This document shows positions 31,584 through 40,404 of a DNA stretch of 41,689 bases, one piece after another (the stretch's first letter is position 1; every line of letters begins with the position of its first letter). The DNA is taken from positions 1 through 41,689 of the forward strand of contig CAJONQ010000005.1 in the NCBI GenBank assembly GCA_905235835.1, read 5' to 3'. This DNA is from an uncultured Prevotella sp. GTDB lineage: Bacteria; Bacteroidota; Bacteroidia; Bacteroidales; Bacteroidaceae. The notes below the pieces were generated by a model. The model made no database searches, was not told the origin of the DNA, and saw only the letters and a list, made by a program, of their open reading frames with translations. The translations under genes and the position numbers were made by a program.

Positions 31584-32282
31584 TTATTTCAGTTTTGCTA
31601 TCACAGTCTGGTCGCCAGTCGTCGGCTGGTTCATAATCACACAAGGCTTTGAGCCCAGAGGTAAGTAGACGTCCACACGAGAGCCGAGCTTGATGAATCC
31701 TAAGTGCTCGTCGATGTAACACTCCTCCCCAGCCTTGGCGTAGGTCACGATACGACGTGCCATCGCACCAGCTATCTGACGCACGAGGATGTCCTCACCG
31801 TCAGGAGTGGTAATCATGATGTCAGCATGCTCATTCTCCTCACTTGCCTTAGGGAGCCATGCCTTATGATAATTACCGTTCTGGTGATGTACGAACTTCA
31901 CCTTGCCATCCACAGGAAACCAGTTGGCATGAACATTCAGCGGACTCATGAAGATACTGATCATCAAGCGCTTGTCGTGGAAATACTCATTCTCCTCAGT
32001 CTCCTCTATCACCACAATCTTACCATCGGCAGGAGCTACCACGAGTTTCTCAGTGTCACCATTGAAATAACGGATAGGACAGCGATAGAAGTTGAGTGCC
32101 ATCGCCCATGCTGTACCAAAGATGGCGATAAAGACCCAGAAGGGGATGGGGTTGTCTATCATATACCAGAGGAGAAAACCGATACCAATCAGCAACAACA
32201 TACTAATCGTTAACTCGTTGGTTCCCTCGCGGTGTATTCTTGTTTTCTTGAGTCTTTTTATTTTTTGGATTCTTTCTCCCAT
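31584..32282 (-). CDS. psd: Phosphatidylserine decarboxylase proenzyme
   Basis: The product has 232 residues from ATG 32282. The longer frame starts with TTG at 32318, inside the -7 box, and is rejected. Two membrane helices (about 24-64) are followed by the decarboxylase domain with [29 protein letters not shown] and [16 protein letters not shown]. Ser201 in LGS should be the self-cleavage site that yields the pyruvoyl group. It turns phosphatidylserine into phosphatidylethanolamine, the main membrane lipid. It is the short PssA-linked form rather than the long E. coli form. Confidence 0.93.
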   Translation of the reverse strand: MGERIQKIKRLKKTRIHREGTNELTISMLLLIGIGFLLWYMIDNPIPFWVFIAIFGTAWAMALNFYRCPIRYFNGDTEKLVVAPADGKIVVIEETEENEYFHDKRLMISIFMSPLNVHANWFPVDGKVKFVHHQNGNYHKAWLPKASEENEHADIMITTPDGEDILVRQIAGAMARRIVTYAKAGEECYIDEHLGFIKLGSRVDVYLPLGSKPCVIMNQPTTGDQTVIAKLK

Positions 32283-32315
32283 GATCGGAAAAGTCGATTG
32301 TTTTCGTTCAACATG

Positions 32316-32347
32316 CAAAGATACGCTATTTTTGTCTATCTTACAAA
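32316..32347 (-). promoter_or_regulatory. Promoter of psd-pssA (TTTG-N20-TATCTTTG)
   Basis: On the minus strand, TTTG (32347-32344) and TATCTTTG (32323-32316) are 20 bases apart, an exact consensus. The leader to ATG 32282 is about 30 bases, which supports that start over the TTG. Confidence 0.8.
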
Positions 32348-32363
32348 TTTTTTACGTTTTTCT

Positions 32364-32395
32364 TTTGGCTATCTCACCTTTTAGCCGTATCTTTA
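32364..32395 (+). promoter_or_regulatory. Promoter of dnaE (TTTG-N20-TATCTTTA)
   Basis: TTTG at 32364-32367 and TATCTTTA at 32388-32395 are spaced by 20 bases; the last base of the -7 box is A instead of G. It lies back to back with the psd promoter without overlap. The dnaE leader is about 25 bases. Confidence 0.7.
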
Positions 32396-32423
32396 CACCT
32401 CAAAACACGAAAAAGCATCTCTT

Positions 32424-35400
32424 ATGGAAGACTTCATACACTTACATGTTCATACTTATTACTCGATTCTCGATGGACAGTCGAGTATCAAGAGACTGGT
32501 CGACAAGGCTGTCGGTAACGGCATGCGGGGCATGGCGATTACTGACCATGGTGACATGTTTGGTATCAAGGAGTTTCATGATTATGTGGGAGGTATCAAT
32601 AAAGGTCGTAAGAAGGAGGGGTTGGAGCCTTTCAAACCCATCTTCGGCTGTGAGATGTATGTGTCTCGTCATGGTGCCAAAGAGTTGAAGCGTAGCAAAG
32701 AGGACATGAGTGGTTATCACTTGATTGTTCTTGCCAAGAATTATAAGGGGTATAAGAACCTCATCAAACTGGTCAGCAACTCATGGGTGGATGGCTATTA
32801 CATGCGTCCTCGTACTGACCGTGCTGACTTGGAGAAATACCATGAGGGACTCATCGTATGCTCTGCTTGTATTGCCGGTGAGGTACCCAAGAAAATCTTA
32901 GACGGGGATATCGCTGGTGCTCGTGAGGCGATAGAGTGGTATCATCGTGTCTTTGGTGACGACTATTATCTGGAACTCCAACGCCATGAGGTGACAGACC
33001 CCACCATCCGTGCCAATCGGGAGACCTTCCCCTTGCAGCAGAAAGCGAATAAGGTCATCATTGAGTTGGCAAGGGAATATGGTATCAAACTCGTTTGTAC
33101 GAATGATGCTCATTTCGTAGACCAGGAGAATGCCGAGGCGCATGACCACCTGTTGTGTTTGTCGACAGGTAAGGACTTGGATGATCCGACCCGTATGCTG
33201 TACTCTAAGCAGGAGTGGTTTAAGACGAAAGAGGAGATGAATGCGATTTTCTCTGATGTCCCTGAGGCGCTGTCCAACACCTTAGAGATTTTAGACAAAG
33301 TAGAGATATATAGTCTTGACCATGACCCTATCATGCCATTCTTCCCCATTCCGGAGTCTTTCGGAACAGAGGAGCAATGGCGGCAGAAGTTCACAGAACA
33401 ACAGCTCTATGATGAGTTCACCAGTGATGAGAACGGGGAGAACCAGTTGTCACTAGAGGAGGGAGAGAAGAAAATCAAGAAATTGGGTGGTTACGACAAA
33501 CTATACAGAATCAAGTTTGAGGCTGACTATCTTGCCGAACTCGCCTATAAAGGTGCTGCTAAGAGGTATGGTGACCCATTATCTAAGGAGGTGGACGACC
33601 GTATCCGTTTTGAGTTGCATATCATGAAGACGATGGGTTTCCCTGGTTACTTCCTTATCGTGCAGGACTTTATCAACTCGGCACGTGACGAGTTAGGAGT
33701 AATGGTAGGTCCCGGACGTGGCTCCGCCGCTGGCTCAGTAGTTGCCTATTGTCTGGGTATCACGAAGATAGACCCTCTGAAATACGACTTGCTGTTTGAG
33801 CGTTTCCTGAACCCTGACCGTATCTCTCTGCCTGATATCGATACCGACTTTGATGACGATGGTCGTGGAAAGGTGTTGAAATGGGTGGAGGACAAGTACG
33901 GACATGAGAACTGTGCACATATCATCACCTATGCGACGATGGCGACCAAGAACTCCATCAAGGATGTCGCTCGTGTGGAGAAAGTCCCCATTCCCACCTC
34001 GAATGCGTTGTGTAAGGCTATTCCTGACCGTCTTCCTGACGTGGATGGTAAGACACCGAAGATGAATCTGACCAATGCCATCAAGGCAGTCCCTGAGTTG
34101 CGTGAGGCGGAGGCAAGTAATGACCCCGCATTGCGGAACACTATTAAGTATGCGAAGATGCTGGAGGGAACAGTGCGTGGAACGGGTATTCATGCCTGTG
34201 GCTTTATCATCTGTCGTGACCCTATCAGCGAGTGGGTGCCTGTGTCTACTGCTGACGACCCGGACTTCAAGGACCAGAAGACGAACTGTACCCAGTATGA
34301 CGGTCATGTCATTGAGTCGACAGGTCTTATTAAGATGGACTTCCTCGGACTGAAGACCTTGTCAGAGTTGAAGGAGGCGTGTGACATTATCAAGCAGACA
34401 CGTGGTATAGATATTGACTTGGATAATATCCCCATTGACGACCCCAAGACTTATGAGTTGTACCAGCAGGGACGTACCATTGGCACGTTCCAGTTTGAGT
34501 CGAGTGGTATGCAGAAATATCTGCGAGAGCTGAAACCTACTGTCTTTGAGGACCTGATAGCGATGAATGCGCTCTACCGTCCAGGACCTATGGGCTATAT
34601 CCCTCAGTTTATCAAGCGTAAGCATGGAGAGGAGCCTATCACCTATGATATCCCTGTGATGGAGAAATACCTGAAGGACACTTATGGTATTACGGTCTAT
34701 CAGGAGCAGGTGATGTTGCTGTCTCGTCTTCTTGCTGATTTCACCCGTGGTGAGAGTGATGCCCTTCGTAAGGCAATGGGTAAGAAGAAGAAGGACATCG
34801 TTGATGCCATGAAACCTAAGTTTGTCGAGGGTGGCAAGAAAAACGGACATGACCCGAAGGTGCTGGAGAAGATATGGAGCGACTGGGAGGCTTTCGCGTC
34901 TTATGCTTTCAATAAGTCGCATGCCGCCTGCTATTCTTGGGTCGCTTTCCAGACTGCTTATCTGAAGGCAAACTATCCTGCTGAGTTCATGGCGGCGATT
35001 ATGAGTCGTCGTCGTGACCAGATAACGGAGATCACCAAACTGATGGATGAGTGTAAGTCGATGGGCATCGCTACTCTGGGTCCAGATGTCAATGAGAGTT
35101 ATCTGAAGTTTGGTGTCAACAAGAAAGGAGAGATCCGCTTCGGACTTGCTGCTATTAAAGGTATGGGTGACGGTGTGGCACAAGCGATTATCGATGAGCG
35201 AGAGAAGAACGGTCCCTATAAGACCATCTTTGATTTCGCACAACGTATTAATTTCTCGTGTGTCAATCGTAAGGCATTCGAGAGTCTTGCCCTGAGTGGG
35301 GGCTTTGACAGCTTCGGTATCCCTCGTGAGAACTTCTTCGGGGTGAATAACAAGGGTGAGATGTTCCTTGACACCTTAGTGCGTTATGGACAGATCTATC

Positions 35401-36143
35401 AGATGGAACAACAGCAGATGCGTAACTCGCTGTTTGGTGGAGAGAATGAGGTGGATATCGCTACTCCTCCTATCCCGCAGGCAACTCGCTGGAGTGATAT
35501 TGAGCGGTTGAACCGTGAGCGTGACCTTGTGGGAATCTATCTTTCTGCTCATCCGCTTGACGAGTATCGTGTCGTCTTGGAGAAACTGTGTAATACCCAT
35601 TGCTCCGAACTGGCAGAGATACAACAGCTGAAGGATCGCGAGGATGTGATATTCGGAGGTATCGTGACAGACGTGCGTCAGAAGTTTACTAAACGTGGAG
35701 AACCCTGTGGCTTCGTCACTGTTGAGGATTTCGAGGGTGGTGGTGAGCTGGGGCTTTTCGGAAAGGACTGGGGAGACCGTAGCGGTATGTTTACTGTCGG
35801 CTCGGCGGTCTATGTGACGGCTAAGGTACAATCCCGTTTCCAGTATAGTGATCAATTGGAACTGAAAGTGCAAGATGTGCAATATCTGCAGACGGTGAAA
35901 GAGAATGCGATAGACCGTCTGACCATCACCATGGCAACAGACCTCCTCGACGAGCAGGTGGTGGCAGATCTGGGAGAGCTGATCGTCTCTAACCCGGGAA
36001 AGACGAAACTGTATATTCAGTTAGTGGACAGCTCAGGGAAGCACCATGTCCTGATGAGAAGTACCTCTAAGTTTGTGGATGTCAAGAACTCATTGGTACA
36101 CTATATAGAGCAAACACCGGCATTGGACTATAAGATCAATTAG
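32424..36143 (+). CDS. dnaE: DNA polymerase III alpha subunit
   Basis: This 1239-residue replicative polymerase begins with a PHP domain (FIHLHVHTYYSILDGQSSIK, then AITDHGDMFG). The catalytic palm holds the acidic motifs GPGRGSAAGSVVAYCLGITK and PDIDTDFDDDGRG. The fingers contain ALRKAMGKKKKD and SYAFNKSHAACYSW. A helix-hairpin-helix (FGLAAIKGMGDGVAQAIIDE) and a C-terminal OB-fold (FGGIVTDVRQKFTKRGEPCG) follow. Length is normal for the phylum. It is the housekeeping DnaE, not the DnaE2/ImuC type. Confidence 0.97.
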   Translation: MEDFIHLHVHTYYSILDGQSSIKRLVDKAVGNGMRGMAITDHGDMFGIKEFHDYVGGINKGRKKEGLEPFKPIFGCEMYVSRHGAKELKRSKEDMSGYHLIVLAKNYKGYKNLIKLVSNSWVDGYYMRPRTDRADLEKYHEGLIVCSACIAGEVPKKILDGDIAGAREAIEWYHRVFGDDYYLELQRHEVTDPTIRANRETFPLQQKANKVIIELAREYGIKLVCTNDAHFVDQENAEAHDHLLCLSTGKDLDDPTRMLYSKQEWFKTKEEMNAIFSDVPEALSNTLEILDKVEIYSLDHDPIMPFFPIPESFGTEEQWRQKFTEQQLYDEFTSDENGENQLSLEEGEKKIKKLGGYDKLYRIKFEADYLAELAYKGAAKRYGDPLSKEVDDRIRFELHIMKTMGFPGYFLIVQDFINSARDELGVMVGPGRGSAAGSVVAYCLGITKIDPLKYDLLFERFLNPDRISLPDIDTDFDDDGRGKVLKWVEDKYGHENCAHIITYATMATKNSIKDVARVEKVPIPTSNALCKAIPDRLPDVDGKTPKMNLTNAIKAVPELREAEASNDPALRNTIKYAKMLEGTVRGTGIHACGFIICRDPISEWVPVSTADDPDFKDQKTNCTQYDGHVIESTGLIKMDFLGLKTLSELKEACDIIKQTRGIDIDLDNIPIDDPKTYELYQQGRTIGTFQFESSGMQKYLRELKPTVFEDLIAMNALYRPGPMGYIPQFIKRKHGEEPITYDIPVMEKYLKDTYGITVYQEQVMLLSRLLADFTRGESDALRKAMGKKKKDIVDAMKPKFVEGGKKNGHDPKVLEKIWSDWEAFASYAFNKSHAACYSWVAFQTAYLKANYPAEFMAAIMSRRRDQITEITKLMDECKSMGIATLGPDVNESYLKFGVNKKGEIRFGLAAIKGMGDGVAQAIIDEREKNGPYKTIFDFAQRINFSCVNRKAFESLALSGGFDSFGIPRENFFGVNNKGEMFLDTLVRYGQIYQMEQQQMRNSLFGGENEVDIATPPIPQATRWSDIERLNRERDLVGIYLSAHPLDEYRVVLEKLCNTHCSELAEIQQLKDREDVIFGGIVTDVRQKFTKRGEPCGFVTVEDFEGGGELGLFGKDWGDRSGMFTVGSAVYVTAKVQSRFQYSDQLELKVQDVQYLQTVKENAIDRLTITMATDLLDEQVVADLGELIVSNPGKTKLYIQLVDSSGKHHVLMRSTSKFVDVKNSLVHYIEQTPALDYKIN

Positions 36144-36201
36144 TGGCATGCTTTTTGCTGAATCTATCATATACATTATTAATAATTAAAGTAGTCAGAC
36201 A

Positions 36202-36516
36202 ATGGAAGTAACAATCACATCTGAGAATTTCGAGAGTTTGAAGAATGGCAGTCAGCCATTAGTAGTTGATTTCTGGGCAACATGGTGTGGTCCCTGCCGT
36301 ATGGTAGGTCCCGTTATCTCTGAGCTTGCTGAGGAGTACGACGGTCGTATCGCCGTTGGAAAGTGTGACGTGGAGGAAAATGAGGAACTTGTTGTGGAGT
36401 TCGGTATCCGCAACATCCCTACCATTTTGTTCTTTAAAGATGGTCAGCTCGTCGATAAGATTGTTGGCGCACAGCCCAAAGCGAAGATACAAGAGAAGTT
36501 TGAGGCTCTTCTGTAA
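36202..36516 (+). CDS. trxA: Thioredoxin
   Basis: This 104-residue thioredoxin has active-site Cys29-Gly-Pro-Cys32 in FWATWCGPCRM and the cis-Pro loop NIPTILFFKDG. There is no signal peptide, so it is cytoplasmic; it reduces disulfides in enzymes such as ribonucleotide reductase. It starts 58 bases after dnaE in AT-rich sequence with no clear promoter, so it may be read through from dnaE. A strong terminator follows. Confidence 0.97.
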   Translation: MEVTITSENFESLKNGSQPLVVDFWATWCGPCRMVGPVISELAEEYDGRIAVGKCDVEENEELVVEFGIRNIPTILFFKDGQLVDKIVGAQPKAKIQEKFEALL

Positions 36517-36549
36517 TAGAAAAGGTGAGGTTCTTCCTCACCTTTTCTA
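36517..36549. terminator. Two-way terminator between trxA and tsaE
   Basis: A perfect 14-pair stem (TAGAAAAGGTGAGG at 36517-36530, complement at 36536-36549) closes a TTCTT loop. T-rich flanks on either strand let it end both convergent transcripts: trxA from the left and tsaE, whose stop is at 36551, from the right. Confidence 0.85.
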
Positions 36550-36550
36550 T

Positions 36551-36994
36551 TTAACAGGTAACCAGACGACTTCCGTCTGGCAGGACCTCGATAGTTACTT
36601 TCACGGCATCGTCAGGGAGGATATCCTCAATAAGCTCGGGCCATTCTATCAGACAAAGTGCCCCACTGTAGAAATATTCCTCATAGCCCATGTCATAGAC
36701 CTCTTCCAGTTTCTTGATACGATAGAAGTCGAAATGGTAAATAGACTCTCCTAAATCCTCCCTGTGGAGGGGCGACTTATTGTCACAGGAAATCCCATAC
36801 TCATTGACGATGGCAAAGGTGGGACTCGTAATCACATCCGTACTTCCTAACTCCTCGCAGATAGCCTTGACGAAGGTCGTCTTGCCTGCCCCCATCTTTC
36901 CATAGAAGGCGAAAATACGTGCCTCACCGATATGCTGGATAAACTCACGGGCGGCTTCGTGGATGGTGTCTAAACTTGATATGCTGATTTCCAT
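36551..36994 (-). CDS. tsaE: tRNA threonylcarbamoyladenosine biosynthesis ATPase
   Basis: This 147-residue P-loop ATPase has FYGKMGAGKTTFVKAIC (Walker A, residues about 33-49), SPTFAIVNEY and the FDFYRIKKLEEVYDMGYEEY block, all standard TsaE features. It works with TsaB and TsaD to build t6A37 in tRNAs that read ANN codons. It starts three bases after the porX stop, an arrangement common in Bacteroidetes. Confidence 0.95.
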   Translation of the reverse strand: MEISISSLDTIHEAAREFIQHIGEARIFAFYGKMGAGKTTFVKAICEELGSTDVITSPTFAIVNEYGISCDNKSPLHREDLGESIYHFDFYRIKKLEEVYDMGYEEYFYSGALCLIEWPELIEDILPDDAVKVTIEVLPDGSRLVTC

Positions 36995-36997
36995 AAC

Positions 36998-38539
36998 TTA
37001 TCTGTTTTTTCCTTTTAGTGTGATAAAGGGTATCATCATCTCCTCCATCGAGATACCTCCATGTTGGAAGGTGTTCCGATAGTAGGTGACATAATAATTG
37101 TAGTTATTCGGATAGGCGAAGAACTGGTCTCCTGTCGCAAACACATAACTGGTCGACAGGTTGGGGGCGGGAAGGAATGCCTTCTGTGGTTCCTTGATGA
37201 CAAAGATATCCTTGTTGTCATAGGCGAGGTTCTTACCTAACTTATAACGCAGGTTGGTGTTCGTATTGCGGTCGCCGATAATCTTGACAGGTGAGTTGGT
37301 GCGGATAGAGCCATGGTCGGTAGTGATGATGACCTGACAATCTGTCTGTGCCAACTGACGTAGCAGTTGTGACATGATGGAATGACGGAACCACGAGAGG
37401 GTCAATGAGCGATAGGCTGCCTCGTCGTGGGCAAGTTCCCGTACCATCTTCGACTCTGTCCTGGCATGGGAGAGCATGTCAATGAAGTTGATGACCAGGA
37501 CATTGAGACTGTTCTTCTCTAATGATGCGAACTGGTTCATATATCGCTCTGCGTCATCTGTGGTGTTGATCTTGTGATAGGAGAATGTGTCGTGCCGTCT
37601 GTAACGGTCGATTTGTGTCTGGATAAGTGGCGCCTCGTTGAGGTTCTTCCCTTCCTCCTCGTCCTCGTCAACCCATAGGTCAGGGAACATACGTGCTATC
37701 TGGTCGGGCATCAGTCCAGAGAAAATAGCATTACGGGCATATTGTGTTGCTGTCGGAAGAATACTGCAATAGAGTTGCTCGTCAATCTCAAAGTCAGTCA
37801 GCTCACCCTCTATGGTCTTCCATTGGTCGTAACGGAAGTTATCGAGTACGATGAGGAAGATCTTCTTTCCTTCAGAGAGACTGGGGAATACTTTCTGCTT
37901 GAAAATATCGGGACTCATCATCATCTCACGTTTCTCCAGCCATCCCATATAGTTCTTCTTGACGAACTTGGCAAAACCGATGTTCGCTTCCTCTTTCTGC
38001 ATGCGCAGCATGTCGCTCATGGCAGAGTCAGTGGCAGAGAGTTGTAATTCCCATCTGACCAGTTGTCGGTACATCTCCGTCCAGTCATCCCATGTTCTGC
38101 AGTCCATCATCTGCATACTCAGCTGTTGGAACTGCTGTTGGTAGGCTGTTTGTGTGACCTCGGCGACAATCTCACGCTTATGGATGAATTTCTTGAGGGT
38201 CAAGAGTATCTGGTTGGGATTGACGGGTTTGATGAGGTAGTCAGCGATATTCTGTCCTACCGCCTGGTTCATGATATCCTCCTCCTCGCTCTTCGTCACC
38301 ATGACAACAGGGACGGTCGGCTGCAGTTCTTTGATACGTTGCAGGGTCTCCAGTCCTGTCAGTCCTGGCATCATCTCGTCGAGCAAGACCAGGTCGAATG
38401 TATGTTGTCGGCATTCCTCAATGGCGTCTGTACCATTGGTAACAGTGATAACCTCGTATCCTTTCTTCTCCAAGAAGAGAAGGTGTGGACGGAGCAGTTC
38501 CATCTCGTCGTCAGCCCAAAGTAATAGTCCGTTTGTCAT
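36998..38539 (-). CDS. porX: PorX-type response regulator with PglZ domain
   Basis: The 513-residue product has an N-terminal receiver (Asp10-Asp11, phosphoacceptor Asp54 in LVLLDEMMPGL, Lys in LIKPVNPNQI) and a helical linker. From about 200 on there is a PglZ alkaline-phosphatase-like domain with LIVLDNFRYDQWKTIEGE-like residues, NFIDMLSHARTESKM, ITTDHGSIRTNSPVKIIGDR and a final GGISMEEMMIPF. PorX controls type IX secretion genes in Porphyromonas through SigP, and its PglZ domain is a zinc phosphodiesterase. Here it lies 11 bases after a TPR membrane sensor and three before tsaE. The sorting-domain-like protein at 181-558 agrees with T9SS in this organism, but no T9SS core genes are visible. 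Confidence 0.92.
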   Translation of the reverse strand: MTNGLLLWADDEMELLRPHLLFLEKKGYEVITVTNGTDAIEECRQHTFDLVLLDEMMPGLTGLETLQRIKELQPTVPVVMVTKSEEEDIMNQAVGQNIADYLIKPVNPNQILLTLKKFIHKREIVAEVTQTAYQQQFQQLSMQMMDCRTWDDWTEMYRQLVRWELQLSATDSAMSDMLRMQKEEANIGFAKFVKKNYMGWLEKREMMMSPDIFKQKVFPSLSEGKKIFLIVLDNFRYDQWKTIEGELTDFEIDEQLYCSILPTATQYARNAIFSGLMPDQIARMFPDLWVDEDEEEGKNLNEAPLIQTQIDRYRRHDTFSYHKINTTDDAERYMNQFASLEKNSLNVLVINFIDMLSHARTESKMVRELAHDEAAYRSLTLSWFRHSIMSQLLRQLAQTDCQVIITTDHGSIRTNSPVKIIGDRNTNTNLRYKLGKNLAYDNKDIFVIKEPQKAFLPAPNLSTSYVFATGDQFFAYPNNYNYYVTYYRNTFQHGGISMEEMMIPFITLKGKNR

Positions 38540-38550
38540 ATGATATTTAT

Positions 38551-40122
38551 TTAGGTGGTAATCTGTGCTTTATTAATACGTGAGCGGTATGATCGTATGG
38601 TGTTCTGACTGATCGCCATCATGTGTTGCAGCTCCTCATCCGTCTTCCCTAAGTGTTCCATTAATACAAAGAAAATGTATTTGGAAGATAAATGGCGGAA
38701 GTCTTGTTCCATGTGAGTGACAAAGGAAGGGTCCACAGTCCTGTAATACTCTATGCAGTCATCGAAGTCGCTGCGACTCCATCGTAGGGTGGTACCTCCT
38801 TGCTCAATCTCCTCATAGCGGTCTTTCCCATTCTGCAGCAAGGCTCCCTGTTTCACTTGCAGCTCTGCTATTTTCTGATGCAGCCTCTCTACCTCTTTGC
38901 TATCAGACTTTCCTTCTTGCTCCAACACTTTCAGTTGCTGACGATATCCTTCAAGATGCTGTATCGTCTCAGCGAGTTTTTTCTTTCCTTTTGTGTTGCG
39001 ATAGAGAAGGTAAACAGAAGTGGCGATAGCTATCAGAAGGAATACACAGATGGCTGAGACGACAACATAGAAAAGATGCCTCTCTGATTCCCGCTTCTGA
39101 TCCTGCTCAAACTGTTCCTGCAGTCCTCGGATGTCCTCCTCCTTCTCTTTCTGGGCGATGCTGTCTTTCAGTTCGGCAATTTGCATTGCCGTCTCACTTG
39201 CTTCTTTATAAGCTCCTTCCTCCCGTTGGCTATTGTAAAGTGCCTGTAGGATTTCCCCCTTCAGGTACAGATTGTCCGTCTGCAATGCCTTACGCCACAT
39301 CTCAAGAGCCTTTGCTTTCTCACCACGCTTGTAGTAAACACTTGCTAACCCCTTGTAGGCAAAAACGTTCGGCTTTAACGCAACAGACTTTTCCAAATAA
39401 TCCTCTGCATTCTCGATGTTTGTATCAACAAGCGCATTCCCTATATTGGCATAGAATATATAACGTTCATTCTCTGGAAGAGTTTCAACTAGTGGAACAC
39501 ATTTGTTCAAATAATATTGTGCAGAGTCTATATGTTCCCCATCATTATATACTACATATAACATCATCAAAACATTGGCAATGTTATAACTCCGATTAAT
39601 TGCATATGCAGCCTTTAATGCCTTTTTACCATATTCAATAGCAAGTCTCTTCTCTTTTCCTTTATAATTTGCGTGAGACAATGTTGAATACACATATTCA
39701 GTTAGTACAATTTCTGAGGACTTGTCTTTAACAAGTGCCTCTGCTTCCTTTAGACTCGTGACAGCCTCTAGTAATTCATTATTCTGATTGAGTACATATC
39801 CTTTATAATAATATGCCCTTGCCAATTTACTTATATCATGATGCTTTTTGTAATATGAAATAGGAATTTCCAGAGGCTCAATAGTCTTTATTTCTTTCTG
39901 GAGTCTGATTTCTGTTCGTATTTTTAATAACCAATAGTAAGCCAAATCTTCTTCATTACTTATTAGCATTTCTGGTTCTATAGCGTTCAATAATTTATGT
40001 GCTTTTAAATCTCCTTCTTTAAAAGCAATACTATCAATCTCAACTAAATGCTGTTTCAAACTACCTTCATGGCAGCCTAAAAGTATGCTTAAGACCAGAA
40101 AGATAAAAAGGATTCTCTTCAT
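38551..40122 (-). CDS. TPR-repeat membrane lipoprotein sensor with C-terminal helix-turn-helix
   Basis: The product has 523 residues from ATG 40122; the frame upstream of it is the promoter region. A lipobox (VLSILLGC, Cys17) is followed by a periplasmic TPR solenoid (about 40-320, for example AFAYKGLASVYYKRGEKAKA-like repeats) and a membrane helix (about 350-372). Then come a long coiled coil (ETIQHLEGYRQQLKVLEQEG) and a C-terminal LuxR/sigma-4-like helix (ELQHMMAISQNTIRSYRSRI). Such TPR-TM-HTH proteins are common in Bacteroides and Prevotella and are thought to be one-component membrane regulators. The first half of the gene is clearly more AT-rich than the second half. It is followed by porX at 11 bases. 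Confidence 0.82.
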   Translation of the reverse strand: MKRILFIFLVLSILLGCHEGSLKQHLVEIDSIAFKEGDLKAHKLLNAIEPEMLISNEEDLAYYWLLKIRTEIRLQKEIKTIEPLEIPISYYKKHHDISKLARAYYYKGYVLNQNNELLEAVTSLKEAEALVKDKSSEIVLTEYVYSTLSHANYKGKEKRLAIEYGKKALKAAYAINRSYNIANVLMMLYVVYNDGEHIDSAQYYLNKCVPLVETLPENERYIFYANIGNALVDTNIENAEDYLEKSVALKPNVFAYKGLASVYYKRGEKAKALEMWRKALQTDNLYLKGEILQALYNSQREEGAYKEASETAMQIAELKDSIAQKEKEEDIRGLQEQFEQDQKRESERHLFYVVVSAICVFLLIAIATSVYLLYRNTKGKKKLAETIQHLEGYRQQLKVLEQEGKSDSKEVERLHQKIAELQVKQGALLQNGKDRYEEIEQGGTTLRWSRSDFDDCIEYYRTVDPSFVTHMEQDFRHLSSKYIFFVLMEHLGKTDEELQHMMAISQNTIRSYRSRINKAQITT

Positions 40123-40148
40123 TGTTTTTGCTTTTAGCCACTGCAAAA

Positions 40149-40178
40149 CAAAAATACAACAAAATCCGCAAAAGTCAA
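40149..40178 (-). promoter_or_regulatory. Promoter of the TPR-porX-tsaE genes (TTG-N19-TATTTTTG)
   Basis: On the minus strand TTG (40178-40176) and TATTTTTG (40156-40149) are 19 bases apart. The leader to ATG 40122 is about 22 bases. The TTGCAA cluster begins just upstream, in position to control it. Confidence 0.6.
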
Positions 40179-40191
40179 CATTTTTTGCAGT

Positions 40192-40319
40192 ATTTAGCGT
40201 TGCAAGTGTTGCAAAAAGTCCTGTTGCAAATGCGTTGCATTTAATGCAACGTGCTGATTCATAACCTGTTATTGCCGATTTTATGCTTGCAACATCGAAG
40301 GTGTTTTGCAACGCTAAAT
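40192..40319. repeat. Cluster of TTGCAA sites with nested inverted repeats
   Basis: TTGCAA occurs at 40200, 40209, 40224, 40287 and 40306. There is also a 19-base palindrome CGTTGCATTTAATGCAACG (40233-40251). The outer ends form a perfect 14-base inverted repeat, ATTTAGCGTTGCAA (40192-40205) and its complement (40306-40319). The cluster fills the space between the divergent promoters of the TPR sensor and the gene at 40405, so it is a likely shared operator region. The binding protein is unknown. Confidence 0.65.
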
Positions 40320-40320
40320 G

Positions 40321-40352
40321 TTTGGAAACTCTGCCCTCCTTTCTTAATTTTG
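40321..40352 (+). promoter_or_regulatory. Promoter of the envelope gene at 40405 (TTTG-N20-TAATTTTG)
   Basis: TTTG at 40321-40324 and TAATTTTG at 40345-40352 are spaced by 20 bases, an exact consensus. The -33 element lies two bases after the outer inverted repeat of the TTGCAA cluster. The leader is about 48 bases. Confidence 0.8.
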
Positions 40353-40404
40353 CACTCGGAAATCAAAATCCAAGTAATCAAAATAGAAATAAACTTAAAA
40401 GAAA

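Noticed and set aside
33735..35243. Minus-strand frames of 190 and 293 codons inside dnaE
   Set aside because: They mirror well-conserved polymerase codons, have no promoter and show no recognisable protein features.
40192..40319. TTGCAA cluster as a tandem repeat or mobile-element end
   Set aside because: Site spacing is irregular and there is no transposase or target duplication. Its place between two promoters suits an operator region.
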